From Psychroflexus longus (GTDB lineage: Bacteria > Bacteroidota > Bacteroidia > Flavobacteriales > Flavobacteriaceae), in contig NZ_JAIQZE010000002.1 in the NCBI RefSeq assembly GCF_020164595.1, forward strand, positions 1-64,000: a stretch of 64,000 nt of DNA, written 5' to 3'. The notes beneath the pieces are model-generated. The model was given only the letters and a program-made list of their open reading frames with translations. It had not been told where the DNA came from and did not search any database. The position numbers were made by a program, and so were the translations under genes. The first letter of the stretch is position 1. Every line of letters starts with the position of its first letter. Below, in pieces: positions 44,659 through 52,984 of the stretch.

Positions 44659-44988
44659 CTAACAACAATCTTTTGGGTTTGGATAACGGTCAAAAAGTTC
44701 GTTGAAAATCATTTTCATTTCGTACCATTTCTCTTCATTGATACAGTAGCAAACAGAAGTCCCTTCAATATTACCTTTGATGATTTCAGCGTTCTTCAAT
44801 TCTTTCAAGTGCTGGCTAATTGTAGCCTGAGCTAAACCTAGCTCTTCGACTAAATCTCCACAAATACAGGAATTGGATTTCAATAAATATTCCAAAATTG
44901 CCAGACGTGCTGGATGTCCAAAGACTTTAGCCACTTTGGAAAATTCGTTTTGCTTTTCTGTAAAAAGATCGGATCGTGTCACTCCCAT
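44659..44988 (-). CDS. arsR: ArsR-family metalloregulator
   Basis: 109 residues. A winged helix-turn-helix (about 15-90) with recognition helix GLAQATISQHLKELKNAEII. The metalloid site is SNSCICGDLVE (Cys41, Cys43), and the chain ends in CC, a further possible ligand. It represses in the absence of arsenite and releases DNA on binding it. Nested palindromes directly upstream of its start codon indicate self-regulation of the ars operon. Confidence 0.93.
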   Translation of the reverse strand: MGVTRSDLFTEKQNEFSKVAKVFGHPARLAILEYLLKSNSCICGDLVEELGLAQATISQHLKELKNAEIIKGNIEGTSVCYCINEEKWYEMKMIFNELFDRYPNPKDCC

Positions 44989-45021
44989 ATCGTAATAATT
45001 AAATATTGCAATATTACGATA
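44988..45021. promoter_or_regulatory. Nested palindromic ArsR operator
   Basis: TATCGTAATA (44988-44997) is mirrored by TATTACGATA (45012-45021). Inside lies the perfect 14-bp palindrome AATATTGCAATATT (45002-45015). It abuts the arsR start codon and could also influence the divergent 45120 gene. Confidence 0.75.
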
Positions 45022-45088
45022 AATAAATAATACTACAAAATTTTATTAATATATTCAACTTCTAATCCTAAGCTGAGTCCTAAGACTA

Positions 45089-45096
45089 TACTTTTG
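45089..45096 (+). promoter_or_regulatory. -7 promoter element of the DUF5916 gene
   Basis: TACTTTTG, exact TAnnTTTG, 31 bases before ATG 45120. Confidence 0.65.
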
Positions 45097-45119
45097 CAAT
45101 TTTTAAATAATTTCAGTTT

Positions 45120-47552
45120 ATGTTTGGACGTTTAGTCTTCCTTTTTATTTATCTAATTACTACTTTTGGATTTGCTCAGGATAAAAAACAATATACTATT
45201 GTGAGACAGGATGAATCAGCAAAAATAGATGGTGACCTATCAGACAGCGTTTGGGATAATCTTGATATTGCTACCAACTTTGTTCAATTCTCTCCCAATC
45301 TTAAACTTTCTGCCACTCCAGATCGCAGAACTGAAGTAAAACTTTATTACAATGATGATGGTATTTTTTTAGCAGCAAAATTATACGATGACCCTAATAA
45401 AATAATGAGTCAATTTACCACTAGAGACGATTTTGGTCAGGCAGATTATTTTGCTCTGATTTTAAATCCTAATAATGATGCTCAAAACGATACCCAGTTT
45501 TTTGTTTTTAGTTCTGGTACTCAGGCCGATGCCATTTCATCCCCAAGCATAGGTCAAGATTTTGGCTGGAATGCCGTTTGGGATAGTAATGTACAAAAAA
45601 CCGATTTTGGATGGCAACTGGAAATGAAGATTCCTTATAGAACTTTAAGATTTCCTAAAACGGCTATACAGACCTGGGGAATACAGTTTAGAAGACATTT
45701 TAGAAGAGAGCGTTCTGATTATGCCTGGAATCCAATTGATAGAACAAAAGGTTATGAAGGTCTTTATCACGGCCAATTGTTAGGTTTAAAAAATTTAAAA
45801 CCACCTCTAAGGTTAAACTTATACCCATTCACAACAGGAATTGTGAACACGGTTGGTGACCAAACTTCAACTGACTTTAAGCTGGGTATGGATATGAAAT
45901 ATGGTATTACCGATAATTTAACGCTAGACGCCACGCTTATTCCAGACTTTAGCCAAGCTAGATTTGATGATGTGGTGTTAAACTTAGGTCCATTTGAACA
46001 AACCTTTGATGAGCAACGTCAATTTTTCACAGAAGGTGTTGACCTCTTTACAAAAGGTGACTTATTTTTTTCCAGACGAGTTGGAAGTGCTCCCACCGGG
46101 ACTATAGATCCTGAGAAAAACGAAATCATAGAAAATAAACCCAGCGAGGTTGGATTAATCAATGCTATGAAAATGTCTGGCCGACTCAAAAATGGGCTTG
46201 GAGTTGGCGTATTTAATGCTGTGACAGAAACCACAAATGCAACTGTTTTGGACACTCTTCATAATACTCGCAGAGAAGTTGAAGTTGAACCACTATCTAA
46301 TTATAATATCATGGTAGTAGATAAGCAATTCAACAAAAATTCATCTGTGAGTTTAATCAATACTAATGTAACTCGCTCTGGTGATTATAGAAATGCAAAT
46401 GTTACTGGAGCATTGTTTGACCTTATCAATGACAGCAACTCTTACCAACTTTCAGGAGAATTCAAAATGAGTCATTTGAATCTGAACGATGATGAAAAGA
46501 CAGGATTTAGCTCAAGTCTGAGAATTGGTAAAATCAGTAATAAATATCAATATTCTCTTAGTCATGATTATGCTGATAAAAAATACGACATCAATGATTT
46601 AGGCCTTATATTCCGAAATAACTACAATAATTTCACTGGTAGAGCTTCTTATCAAATTTTTGAACCTACTGAAAATTTTCAGAGTTACAGTATTCGGATT
46701 TTTTCGCGTTACAGTCAGTTAGCCTCACCTCAAACTTATACAGGTCTCTTATTATATTCAGAATTTGTAGCAACATCTCTTAAACTAGATACTTACGGGT
46801 TCGATTTGCGAATGGAACCTGGAAAACAATTTGATTATTTTGAACCTCGTGTTGATGGACGCTATTTTATAACTGAAAATCAAACAAGATTGGGGGGTTT
46901 TGTTTCTACTAATTACAACAGAACTTTTGCTATAAACGTAAGAGCAAGAACTGAAACTTTTTTTGAAGAAAATAGAGATTCTTTCTCTTATGAATTCAGA
47001 ATACGACCAAGAGTAAGATTTAACGATTTCTTTTTTATGGAATATAATTTCAATTTTGAAAAGCAAATCAACGATCGTGGTTTCTCTAGTTTTTCACAAA
47101 ATGAACCTATTTTCGGAGAACGTGACCGGCAAATTTTAATCAATAGCATTTCTGCTAATTATAATTTTGACCCATTTAATGGTTTGAATCTTCAGCTCCG
47201 TCACTATTGGGATACTGTACTATATGATGAGTTCATGTATAATCTCAATCCTAACGGAAGACTTTCTGAAAATGAAAATCTACCAAAATCTGCTTTAGCT
47301 TCGAGTCCAGATATCAACTTCAGTACCTGGAATCTAGATTTGAATTATTCATGGCAATTTGCACCAGGCAGTTTTTTGACGGCTTTGTACAGGAATCAGT
47401 TATTTACCAACAACTCTGAAGCACAGAATAATTTTGAAACGACTTTTACTAATTTATTCCAGCAAGACATACAGCATACGGTTTCGATTAGACTGCAATA
47501 CTTTTTTGATGTAAATACGGTTAAGTCTGTATTTACTTCTGAAGATAGCTAA
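45120..47552 (+). CDS. DUF5916 outer-membrane barrel with CBM9-like N-terminal domain
   Basis: 810 residues with a signal peptide (1-19, ending FGFAQ). Residues ~25-215 form a CBM9-like sandwich (AKIDGDLSDSVWDNLD, GWQLEMKIPYRTLRF). The remainder is a large beta-barrel of alternating aromatic strands (YPFTTGIVN, GMDMKYGITDNLTLDATLIPDFSQ), the DUF5916 pattern. Function in Bacteroidota is unknown. It divides the ars operon from the arsO-like gene, with which it converges by 4 bases overlap. Confidence 0.82.
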   Translation: MFGRLVFLFIYLITTFGFAQDKKQYTIVRQDESAKIDGDLSDSVWDNLDIATNFVQFSPNLKLSATPDRRTEVKLYYNDDGIFLAAKLYDDPNKIMSQFTTRDDFGQADYFALILNPNNDAQNDTQFFVFSSGTQADAISSPSIGQDFGWNAVWDSNVQKTDFGWQLEMKIPYRTLRFPKTAIQTWGIQFRRHFRRERSDYAWNPIDRTKGYEGLYHGQLLGLKNLKPPLRLNLYPFTTGIVNTVGDQTSTDFKLGMDMKYGITDNLTLDATLIPDFSQARFDDVVLNLGPFEQTFDEQRQFFTEGVDLFTKGDLFFSRRVGSAPTGTIDPEKNEIIENKPSEVGLINAMKMSGRLKNGLGVGVFNAVTETTNATVLDTLHNTRREVEVEPLSNYNIMVVDKQFNKNSSVSLINTNVTRSGDYRNANVTGALFDLINDSNSYQLSGEFKMSHLNLNDDEKTGFSSSLRIGKISNKYQYSLSHDYADKKYDINDLGLIFRNNYNNFTGRASYQIFEPTENFQSYSIRIFSRYSQLASPQTYTGLLLYSEFVATSLKLDTYGFDLRMEPGKQFDYFEPRVDGRYFITENQTRLGGFVSTNYNRTFAINVRARTETFFEENRDSFSYEFRIRPRVRFNDFFFMEYNFNFEKQINDRGFSSFSQNEPIFGERDRQILINSISANYNFDPFNGLNLQLRHYWDTVLYDEFMYNLNPNGRLSENENLPKSALASSPDINFSTWNLDLNYSWQFAPGSFLTALYRNQLFTNNSEAQNNFETTFTNLFQQDIQHTVSIRLQYFFDVNTVKSVFTSEDS

Positions 47553-48607
47553 CCTTTCAAATATTCACTGACTTCTTTGATGGTTTGTTTTGCATAACGA
47601 CCAACACCAATCAAAGTAGCAGAAGCAAAGCCTGTCCAACCGCCATACCCTACAAGCCATAAACCATCAGTTTCTTTGGCTTTTGTATTATCAGTTGGTA
47701 TTTTCCCTTTTTTATCTATAGATACTAAATTCTCTAAAAACCCAGTCGAATAACCAAATCCTGTGCACCAAATAATAACATCTACATCCTGATCAGAACC
47801 ATCTTCCCAAATAACACCGTCCTTGATAATAGTCTGAATCTGACCTCTGGAATGCAAAACATCGCGTTCCCGAGCTTCTTTGACTGAAGGTACCATGACG
47901 ATATTTCCAAGGTTATATTTTGATGCATCAAAGGTATCGCCTTTCTTCTCAGCATAGTATTTGGCTGAAGCAACATCGAATAAAACTCTGCCGTCCACAT
48001 CATCGGGGAGATACTCAGGTTCCTGGCTTGTAGACCAAAACGTGTTGGCCACTTTGGAGACTTCTGCTAAGATTTGAGCGCCGGAATTACCCTCACCAAC
48101 GATGACTACTTTTTTATCTTGAAAACCCTCTGGACTCCTATATTCTGATGAATGCAATTGCTGGCCTTTGAATTTTTCTCGCCCATGAACTTCAGGAATA
48201 AAAGGGTTTTTGAAGGTGCCAGTTGCAGATATAACTGTTTTCGATTTATAGTCCTTCTTGTTAGTTTTGATACTGAAAATACCATCAGATTTATTTACTG
48301 AAGTGACCATCACGGGGCGTTCTATAGGGAAGTCATAACGCTTTTCGTAGCGACAGAGGTAATCGATGGTTTCTTCACGAGTAGGAAATTCACCTTTGGA
48401 GGCTGGCATTTGCCAACCTGGAAGTGAACTGTGTTCTGGTGGAGAAAATAAAGTGAGCGACTCCCAGGTACGTTTCCAGGATGCTCCGCAAGAATCCTGA
48501 TCGTCCAAAATAAGGTAGTCTATTTCTTTTCGTCTTAAAAAAAAGGCACAGGCCAAAGCGCTTTGTCCCCCACCTATAATGATGAGGTCATATATTTTAT
48601 CGTCCAT
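47549..48607 (-). CDS. ArsO-like flavin-dependent monooxygenase
   Basis: 352 residues. A FAD-binding GGGQSALACAF (12-22), the FMO-like SATGTF stretch and the NADPH-binding GEGNSGAQIL identify a flavin-containing monooxygenase. The tail (LVGYGGWTGFASATLIGVG) matches ArsO and related enzymes placed with ars genes. ArsO oxidises organoarsenicals in some bacteria; arsenic as the substrate is inferred from the nearby ars operon and family resemblance. Confidence 0.78.
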   Translation of the reverse strand: MDDKIYDLIIIGGGQSALACAFFLRRKEIDYLILDDQDSCGASWKRTWESLTLFSPPEHSSLPGWQMPASKGEFPTREETIDYLCRYEKRYDFPIERPVMVTSVNKSDGIFSIKTNKKDYKSKTVISATGTFKNPFIPEVHGREKFKGQQLHSSEYRSPEGFQDKKVVIVGEGNSGAQILAEVSKVANTFWSTSQEPEYLPDDVDGRVLFDVASAKYYAEKKGDTFDASKYNLGNIVMVPSVKEARERDVLHSRGQIQTIIKDGVIWEDGSDQDVDVIIWCTGFGYSTGFLENLVSIDKKGKIPTDNTKAKETDGLWLVGYGGWTGFASATLIGVGRYAKQTIKEVSEYLKG

Positions 48608-48654
48608 GCCTTAAGTTTGATCTTTAATTCTTATTTGCTTTACTGAAGGAAAAT

Positions 48655-49104
48655 TTAATCTAAATCTTTGTTTAATTTATAGTGATCTTCTAGTTGGCCA
48701 CGGATCATATGATCTTCCATATCTAAAACCATCAGTGCATTTTCCATAACCTTATAGGTGTTTGGTTTGTCTTCGCTTTCTAAAGTAATTTCACTTCCTG
48801 AAGCATTCCAACTGAAGTTCCCTTGGGATTGAACTTCTTTTTCGTCCTTACCTAAATATGTTATGAACTTTATGTATGTATTGTCGGAGTTAATCAGGAT
48901 TTTGGTCTGTATACCTTCACAATCGGCACAAGGTAGAATTCCCTGGTATGTTCCTTGCCAGTCTAAAGAATTTTTACTGGTATGCTCCTCTTTGAAGGAT
49001 TGACTTGGTACATAAGTCTCTGAATTTACGTTGGCTTCAGTCCTCTTATTACAAGAAGTCAAAGCAAGAGAAATCAGAATAACGAAATACGGACGTAATA
49101 TCAT
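48655..49104 (-). CDS. NlpE-like lipoprotein
   Basis: 149 residues. Lipobox LALTSC (Cys18). The NlpE N-terminal barrel covers about 47-145: GTYQGILPCADCEGIQTKI is the CxxC-containing hallmark. In E. coli NlpE signals surface attachment and copper or lipoprotein stress via Cpx; no Cpx system is visible here, so only the fold is assigned. Exact promoter element 30 bases upstream. Confidence 0.85.
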   Translation of the reverse strand: MILRPYFVILISLALTSCNKRTEANVNSETYVPSQSFKEEHTSKNSLDWQGTYQGILPCADCEGIQTKILINSDNTYIKFITYLGKDEKEVQSQGNFSWNASGSEITLESEDKPNTYKVMENALMVLDMEDHMIRGQLEDHYKLNKDLD

Positions 49105-49133
49105 TTTAGTAGGAATTTTGAGCTGAATATCTA

Positions 49134-49141
49134 CAAAGATA
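49134..49141 (-). promoter_or_regulatory. -7 promoter element of the NlpE-like gene
   Basis: TATCTTTG on the minus strand, exact TAnnTTTG. Confidence 0.6.
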
Positions 49142-49171
49142 AGGTGAACTGTAGCAAATTCCGAAGAAAAG

Positions 49172-50074
49172 CTAAGCCTTAGATCGCTTCCTCGCTGGAT
49201 TTTTGGTCACCATAAATACACCTAGAAACACAAGGATGACGGATATAATTTTTAGAAGTGTTAATTGGTCTGCACCAGAAAAAATAGCAAATGCAATGGC
49301 AATAACTGGCTGTAGATAGGTAAACACGCCGATGGTTGAAGCGGATAAATGTTTTAAAGCAAACATGTTGAGAAGATAGGTCGTAAAGGTTGTGCCAACA
49401 ATTACAAATCCGATGCGCCATAGAGCTGAAAACGGCATACTGACCCAGTCTACTTCCCGAAATTCAGACCAGCCAATAGGTAGATTGATAATGATAGCTG
49501 TTAAAAATAGCCAACGCATCAAGGTAATGGGGTGGTAAGTTTTGGTAAGTGGCTTGGCAACAATTAAAAACATACCAAAGGACAGGGCGTTGACGAATAA
49601 CAGGACGTTTCCAAGTGGAATATTGGGTGCACCTACCTGTTGCTGAACACCAAATAAAATAAGACTAAGTCCTCCCAAAAGTCCCAGAATTGCTCCTGAG
49701 CCTTTGAGAATTGTAATTTTTTCTCGAATTAAAACCGCTGAAAGTATAAAGACTAAAATTGGTGTTATAGTAACGATGACTGAGCTATTGATGGGAGTGG
49801 AAAGACTCAAACCCTTGAACGAAAGCATCATATTGATGACCATACCAAACATAGCGCTTAGCAAAAGTCTCGGCCAATGTTCTCTTTTTATCTTTTCGTT
49901 TTTTATAAAGAGGCTCACAACCCAAAATATAATTCCAGCACCGAGTACGCGTATAAAAACAAAGCCATAAGGCTGGACGTAATCTGGCATTAAACCCTTG
50001 GCTAAGGTATGATTGATTCCAAAAAATGTTGTGGCAACTAGTGCGGCTAACAAAGCTTGTACGCGCTTAGTCAT
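49172..50074 (-). CDS. EamA/DMT-superfamily transporter
   Basis: 300 residues with ten helices in two EamA repeats (about 8-140 and 150-290), e.g. FGINHTLAKGLMP and FTYLQPVIAIAFAIF. Such carriers export or import small metabolites; substrate unknown. It overlaps the ArsC/Spx-like gene by 8 bases and is the last gene of the long leftward SCO operon. The C-terminus is basic (ARKRSKA). Confidence 0.88.
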   Translation of the reverse strand: MTKRVQALLAALVATTFFGINHTLAKGLMPDYVQPYGFVFIRVLGAGIIFWVVSLFIKNEKIKREHWPRLLLSAMFGMVINMMLSFKGLSLSTPINSSVIVTITPILVFILSAVLIREKITILKGSGAILGLLGGLSLILFGVQQQVGAPNIPLGNVLLFVNALSFGMFLIVAKPLTKTYHPITLMRWLFLTAIIINLPIGWSEFREVDWVSMPFSALWRIGFVIVGTTFTTYLLNMFALKHLSASTIGVFTYLQPVIAIAFAIFSGADQLTLLKIISVILVFLGVFMVTKNPARKRSKA

Positions 50075-50420
50075 TGAATAGAGACTTCAGGGCGTCTACA
50101 GTATGCTTGTCATTACCTATAAATATTTTGTCATCAATAATAAAAATAGGTCTTTTTAGAAATGTGTAATGTGATAGAATGTATTCTTTGATTTCTTCTT
50201 CGGAAAGGTTCTCGTCTTTTAAACCTGCTTCTGTATATTTTTTAGCTCTTTTGTTAAGTAAGATCTCATAAGACCTTGTGTTTTTGTAAAGAAATTCTAA
50301 ATCTGATTCCGATATGTGTTCCTTCTTGATATCTTGGATAATAACATCATCTGGTAAAGAAAGCTTACCTAAAATACGTTTGCAAGTATCACAGGTTGAA
50401 AGATGAAAAACTTTTTTCAT
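50067..50420 (-). CDS. ArsC/Spx-fold thioredoxin-like protein
   Basis: 117 residues with CDTC (Cys10, Cys13) at the N-terminus followed by KRIL, the ArsC/Spx layout. Lys/Arg-rich mid region (LLNKRAKKY) and a cis-proline (LKRPIFI) complete the fold. Despite the family name it is in an oxidase-assembly operon and not the ars locus, so arsenate reduction is not implied. It starts 4 bases inside the previous gene's stop. Confidence 0.8.
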   Translation of the reverse strand: MKKVFHLSTCDTCKRILGKLSLPDDVIIQDIKKEHISESDLEFLYKNTRSYEILLNKRAKKYTEAGLKDENLSEEEIKEYILSHYTFLKRPIFIIDDKIFIGNDKHTVDALKSLFND

Positions 50421-50659
50421 TGTGTGTTTTGTTGAGATTTCTTTTTCTTAAAGGATCTGTACACCACATATAGAACTCCTCCTACGAGAATGTATGGAAA
50501 TGCCATAAGATAAACGATACCGTCATTGATGGCCTCTGCCTGTCCTGTATCTTGTTCAGATTCTAATACTGCTCTGCACATAGAGCACTGGGAAACAGAA
50601 TCCCAAATTGTTACAAGTATTAATACCAGTGCTAAAAAATATTTATTCATCTTCATCAT
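50417..50659 (-). CDS. Small membrane protein with CxxC motif
   Basis: 80 residues: signal or first helix (6-20), a CSMC pair (Cys25, Cys28), a polar loop, then one helix (48-67) and a basic tail. The start is uncertain (ATG 50659, 50656 or 50650). Conserved between DUF420 and the ArsC-like gene. The exposed cysteine pair suggests copper or thiol handling in oxidase assembly (inference). Confidence 0.7.
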   Translation of the reverse strand: MMKMNKYFLALVLILVTIWDSVSQCSMCRAVLESEQDTGQAEAINDGIVYLMAFPYILVGGVLYVVYRSFKKKKSQQNTQ

Positions 50660-50668
50660 CTTTCAAAT

Positions 50669-51208
50669 TTAGTAATAAGGTAGCATAAATAGATAAACTA
50701 GAACTCCTGTTATGGCAACATATAGCCATATGGGAAATGTCCACCTGGCGATTTTTTTATGTTTAGTGTATTCTCCAGTCAAACCTCTATACATTGTAAA
50801 TAAAACAAGAGGTATAATGATGGCAGAAAGCGCAATGTGTGTGATTAAGATAAAAAAGTAAATATATCTCAAGATTCCTTCTCCACCATAAGGAACAGGT
50901 TCATTACTGATTTTTGAAATAACATAGCTCACCAAAAATAAGGCGGATAATCCAAAAGCCGTTATCATCACATTTCTATGAGCTATTTTTCTCTCTTGCT
51001 TGATAAAAGTATATCCAAGAAGTAATAAAATTGCTGTCATGCCATTGATAAGCGCATGGAAAAATGGAAAAGAACCCACTTCTAAACCTAATAGATCATA
51101 TCGGGTAGGAAGATTCATTAATATAACAACAACGATTGGCACAATAACGGAGAGCCCTATGATGATAGGAACAATAGTTTTGTCAGATTTACTTAAAGTC
51201 GCTTTCAT
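50669..51208 (-). CDS. DUF420 membrane protein (CtaM-like)
   Basis: 179 residues with five helices. Conserved histidines on helices (FFHALINGM, HITHIALSAI region, KKIARWTFPIWLYVAITGV) match DUF420/CtaM, required for maturation of heme-copper oxidase in Firmicutes. It overlaps the SCO gene's stop by 4 bases. Role here is inferred from family and operon. Confidence 0.85.
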   Translation of the reverse strand: MKATLSKSDKTIVPIIIGLSVIVPIVVVILMNLPTRYDLLGLEVGSFPFFHALINGMTAILLLLGYTFIKQERKIAHRNVMITAFGLSALFLVSYVISKISNEPVPYGGEGILRYIYFFILITHIALSAIIIPLVLFTMYRGLTGEYTKHKKIARWTFPIWLYVAITGVLVYLFMLPYY

Positions 51209-51879
51209 TTTAAAAGTATTTCAATGTCTTCTATCAATATATCGATTTGTTGTATCTCATGACTTTGAGCGTCAGATTGATTTCTCGGTACCGAACCCTG
51301 GTAAAAAATAATTGGATTTCCGGCCTCGTCTTTTCTGCTCCGGATGTAACCTTCTTGGTCAATTAAAGCGAAAAACCCAGAATGCTCAAAACCACCTTCT
51401 GCATTTTCATCTTGACGGGCATAAATATTGAAACCTTGATTTGCTAACTCATAGATTTCATCTTGGTCACCCGTAAGGAAATTCCAGTGAGGCAACTTGA
51501 CCCCTAGTTCATCAGCATGTTCTTTCAAAACCTCGGGAGTATCATGTTTGGGATTGATAGTGAATGATGCAATTCCAAAATTCATATTTCCATAAAATTC
51601 ATCTTGAACTTCCAGAAGATTCTCATTCATAATAGGGCAGATCGTTGGACAAGTCGCGAAAAAAAATTCTACAACGTATACTTTACCAAGGTAATCTTCA
51701 TTGGTAATAGTGTCTTTGTTTTGGTTAACAAATTCAAATTCTGGAACTTTTTTGCGCTCACCATCAATTTCAATATACGCTAAGCTGTCTGTGGAATTTC
51801 TGGACAACATCTCACTGACTACCCAGATTCCAAAAACTAGAATTACTAGAGATATTCCTACGTAAGAATATTTTTTCAT
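51205..51879 (-). CDS. SCO1/SenC-family copper chaperone
   Basis: 224 residues; an N-terminal helix (5-24) anchors a thioredoxin fold. The copper site is complete: CPTIC (Cys77, Cys81) and the distal histidine EHSGFF (His166). SCO proteins deliver copper to, or reduce, the CuA site of cytochrome oxidase subunit II. The gene overlaps the upstream gene by one base. Confidence 0.93.
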   Translation of the reverse strand: MKKYSYVGISLVILVFGIWVVSEMLSRNSTDSLAYIEIDGERKKVPEFEFVNQNKDTITNEDYLGKVYVVEFFFATCPTICPIMNENLLEVQDEFYGNMNFGIASFTINPKHDTPEVLKEHADELGVKLPHWNFLTGDQDEIYELANQGFNIYARQDENAEGGFEHSGFFALIDQEGYIRSRKDEAGNPIIFYQGSVPRNQSDAQSHEIQQIDILIEDIEILLK

Positions 51880-52517
51880 TATTTTTTTTCTCTTTGAGCG
51901 TTATTCTTTTTCAAAGCAAATCTATATTCTGCTAAGATAATCTTTACATCATCATTCATTTTATCGCTTACTTCTTTCAAATTACTAAGATCGTAAGCAT
52001 ATTTCGTTCCTTCATCTTCATCATCGCTACGACCTCTTAATTTCATTTGCTTGTCGATAATAAAAGCATATTCACTAGAAAGTTTATCATCCAATTTTAA
52101 ATCTGAATCCAGACTCTCAAATAATCTCGTTATCTCTTTATCTGCAAGCTCAAGAAAAAACCATTCGGAAGCATCAGATGTTTTGTTGATTTCATTTCTG
52201 AAATCTTGAATACGTTTTTCTGAATTTAATTCAGTAACACTAACAACTTGAAAATTATCAAACTTATGATAGCGGTCATAAATCTTCTCTTTCATATTGA
52301 AAGCATGAACTTTTTTAACATCAAAGTCTTTTCCGAAGAAAGTGAGGATAGTGATTTTGTTATCGAAAGTAATCTGCTCAGTCTCGAATTCTTTTAATTC
52401 TGAAAGATCTTCATTGAGAACAGGAAGTCTGCCAAATGAATTTATTCCGCTAGAGAAAAACAAATAGGCAACAAGCGGTAGTACAAATAAAACAATAAGG
52501 ACGATGTACTTTTTCAT
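51879..52517 (-). CDS. Membrane-anchored thioredoxin-fold-like protein without cysteines
   Basis: 212 residues. One helix (4-19) then a soluble domain with a predicted alpha/beta pattern (ITILTFFGKDFDVKKVHAFN, FQVVSVTEL, EYAFIIDKQMKLRGRSDDED) reminiscent of SCO/thioredoxin folds, but no cysteine pair. First gene of the SCO operon; likely an assembly partner or a SCO paralogue that lost its metal site (inference). Confidence 0.65.
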   Translation of the reverse strand: MKKYIVLIVLFVLPLVAYLFFSSGINSFGRLPVLNEDLSELKEFETEQITFDNKITILTFFGKDFDVKKVHAFNMKEKIYDRYHKFDNFQVVSVTELNSEKRIQDFRNEINKTSDASEWFFLELADKEITRLFESLDSDLKLDDKLSSEYAFIIDKQMKLRGRSDDEDEGTKYAYDLSNLKEVSDKMNDDVKIILAEYRFALKKNNAQREKK

Positions 52518-52532
52518 TCTTTAAAATATATG

Positions 52533-52540
52533 CAAAATTA
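52533..52540 (-). promoter_or_regulatory. -7 promoter element of the SCO operon
   Basis: TAATTTTG on the minus strand, exact TAnnTTTG, just past the terminator of the oxidase transcript and 16 bases before the 52517 start. Confidence 0.6.
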
Positions 52541-52541
52541 A

Positions 52542-52570
52542 AAAAGGCGGTTCTCTAAAAACCGCCTTTT
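52542..52570 (-). terminator. Terminator of the oxidase subunit transcript
   Basis: AAAAGGCGGTT (52542-52552), 7-base loop, AACCGCCTTTT (52560-52570); leftward the stem is followed by TTTTTAATTTT. Confidence 0.85.
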
Positions 52571-52593
52571 GAAGTATTTTTAACCTTTGAACT

Positions 52594-52959
52594 TTAGAAA
52601 TCCCAAGTGATGTAACCACTTTCATAGATCTCCTGGATATATGTGCCTTCTATGAGGAGGATAGCAATTAAATAGGATATAAGGAAGACGCCAGTCCAAA
52701 CTACTACTCTTCGCAGACTTGCTGCTTCATGCTCCATGTGCATAAAAGCCCAAACTATGTAATAGGCTTTAATAATTGTAAGTACTATAAAAATCCAATT
52801 TAGAAGTGATAATGAAACCAAATCTGTATGAACCAAAAAATCTGGTTTGAAGATACCAAGTACTACCTCTACTATCGTTAAAATAGATAGAATGATAAAT
52901 ACTTGCCAAATTCTCTTTTTCGCTCCTGAGTGTTCGCCGTGAGTTGTATCGTGTGCCAT
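52594..52959 (-). CDS. Cytochrome c oxidase subunit IV-type protein
   Basis: 121 residues with three helices (about 20-35, 45-68 and 80-100). IKAYYIVWAFMHMEHE is the conserved motif of the prokaryotic caa3/cytochrome o subunit IV family, thought to stabilise the complex. It follows subunit III by 25 bases and precedes a terminator. Confidence 0.85.
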   Translation of the reverse strand: MAHDTTHGEHSGAKKRIWQVFIILSILTIVEVVLGIFKPDFLVHTDLVSLSLLNWIFIVLTIIKAYYIVWAFMHMEHEAASLRRVVVWTGVFLISYLIAILLIEGTYIQEIYESGYITWDF

Positions 52960-52984
52960 TGTAATATAATTCTTTATAAAATTG

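Noticed and set aside
50067-50420. Counting the ArsC/Spx-like gene as part of the arsenic locus
   Set aside because: It is embedded in the SCO-DUF420 operon several kilobases away and lacks arsenic neighbours.
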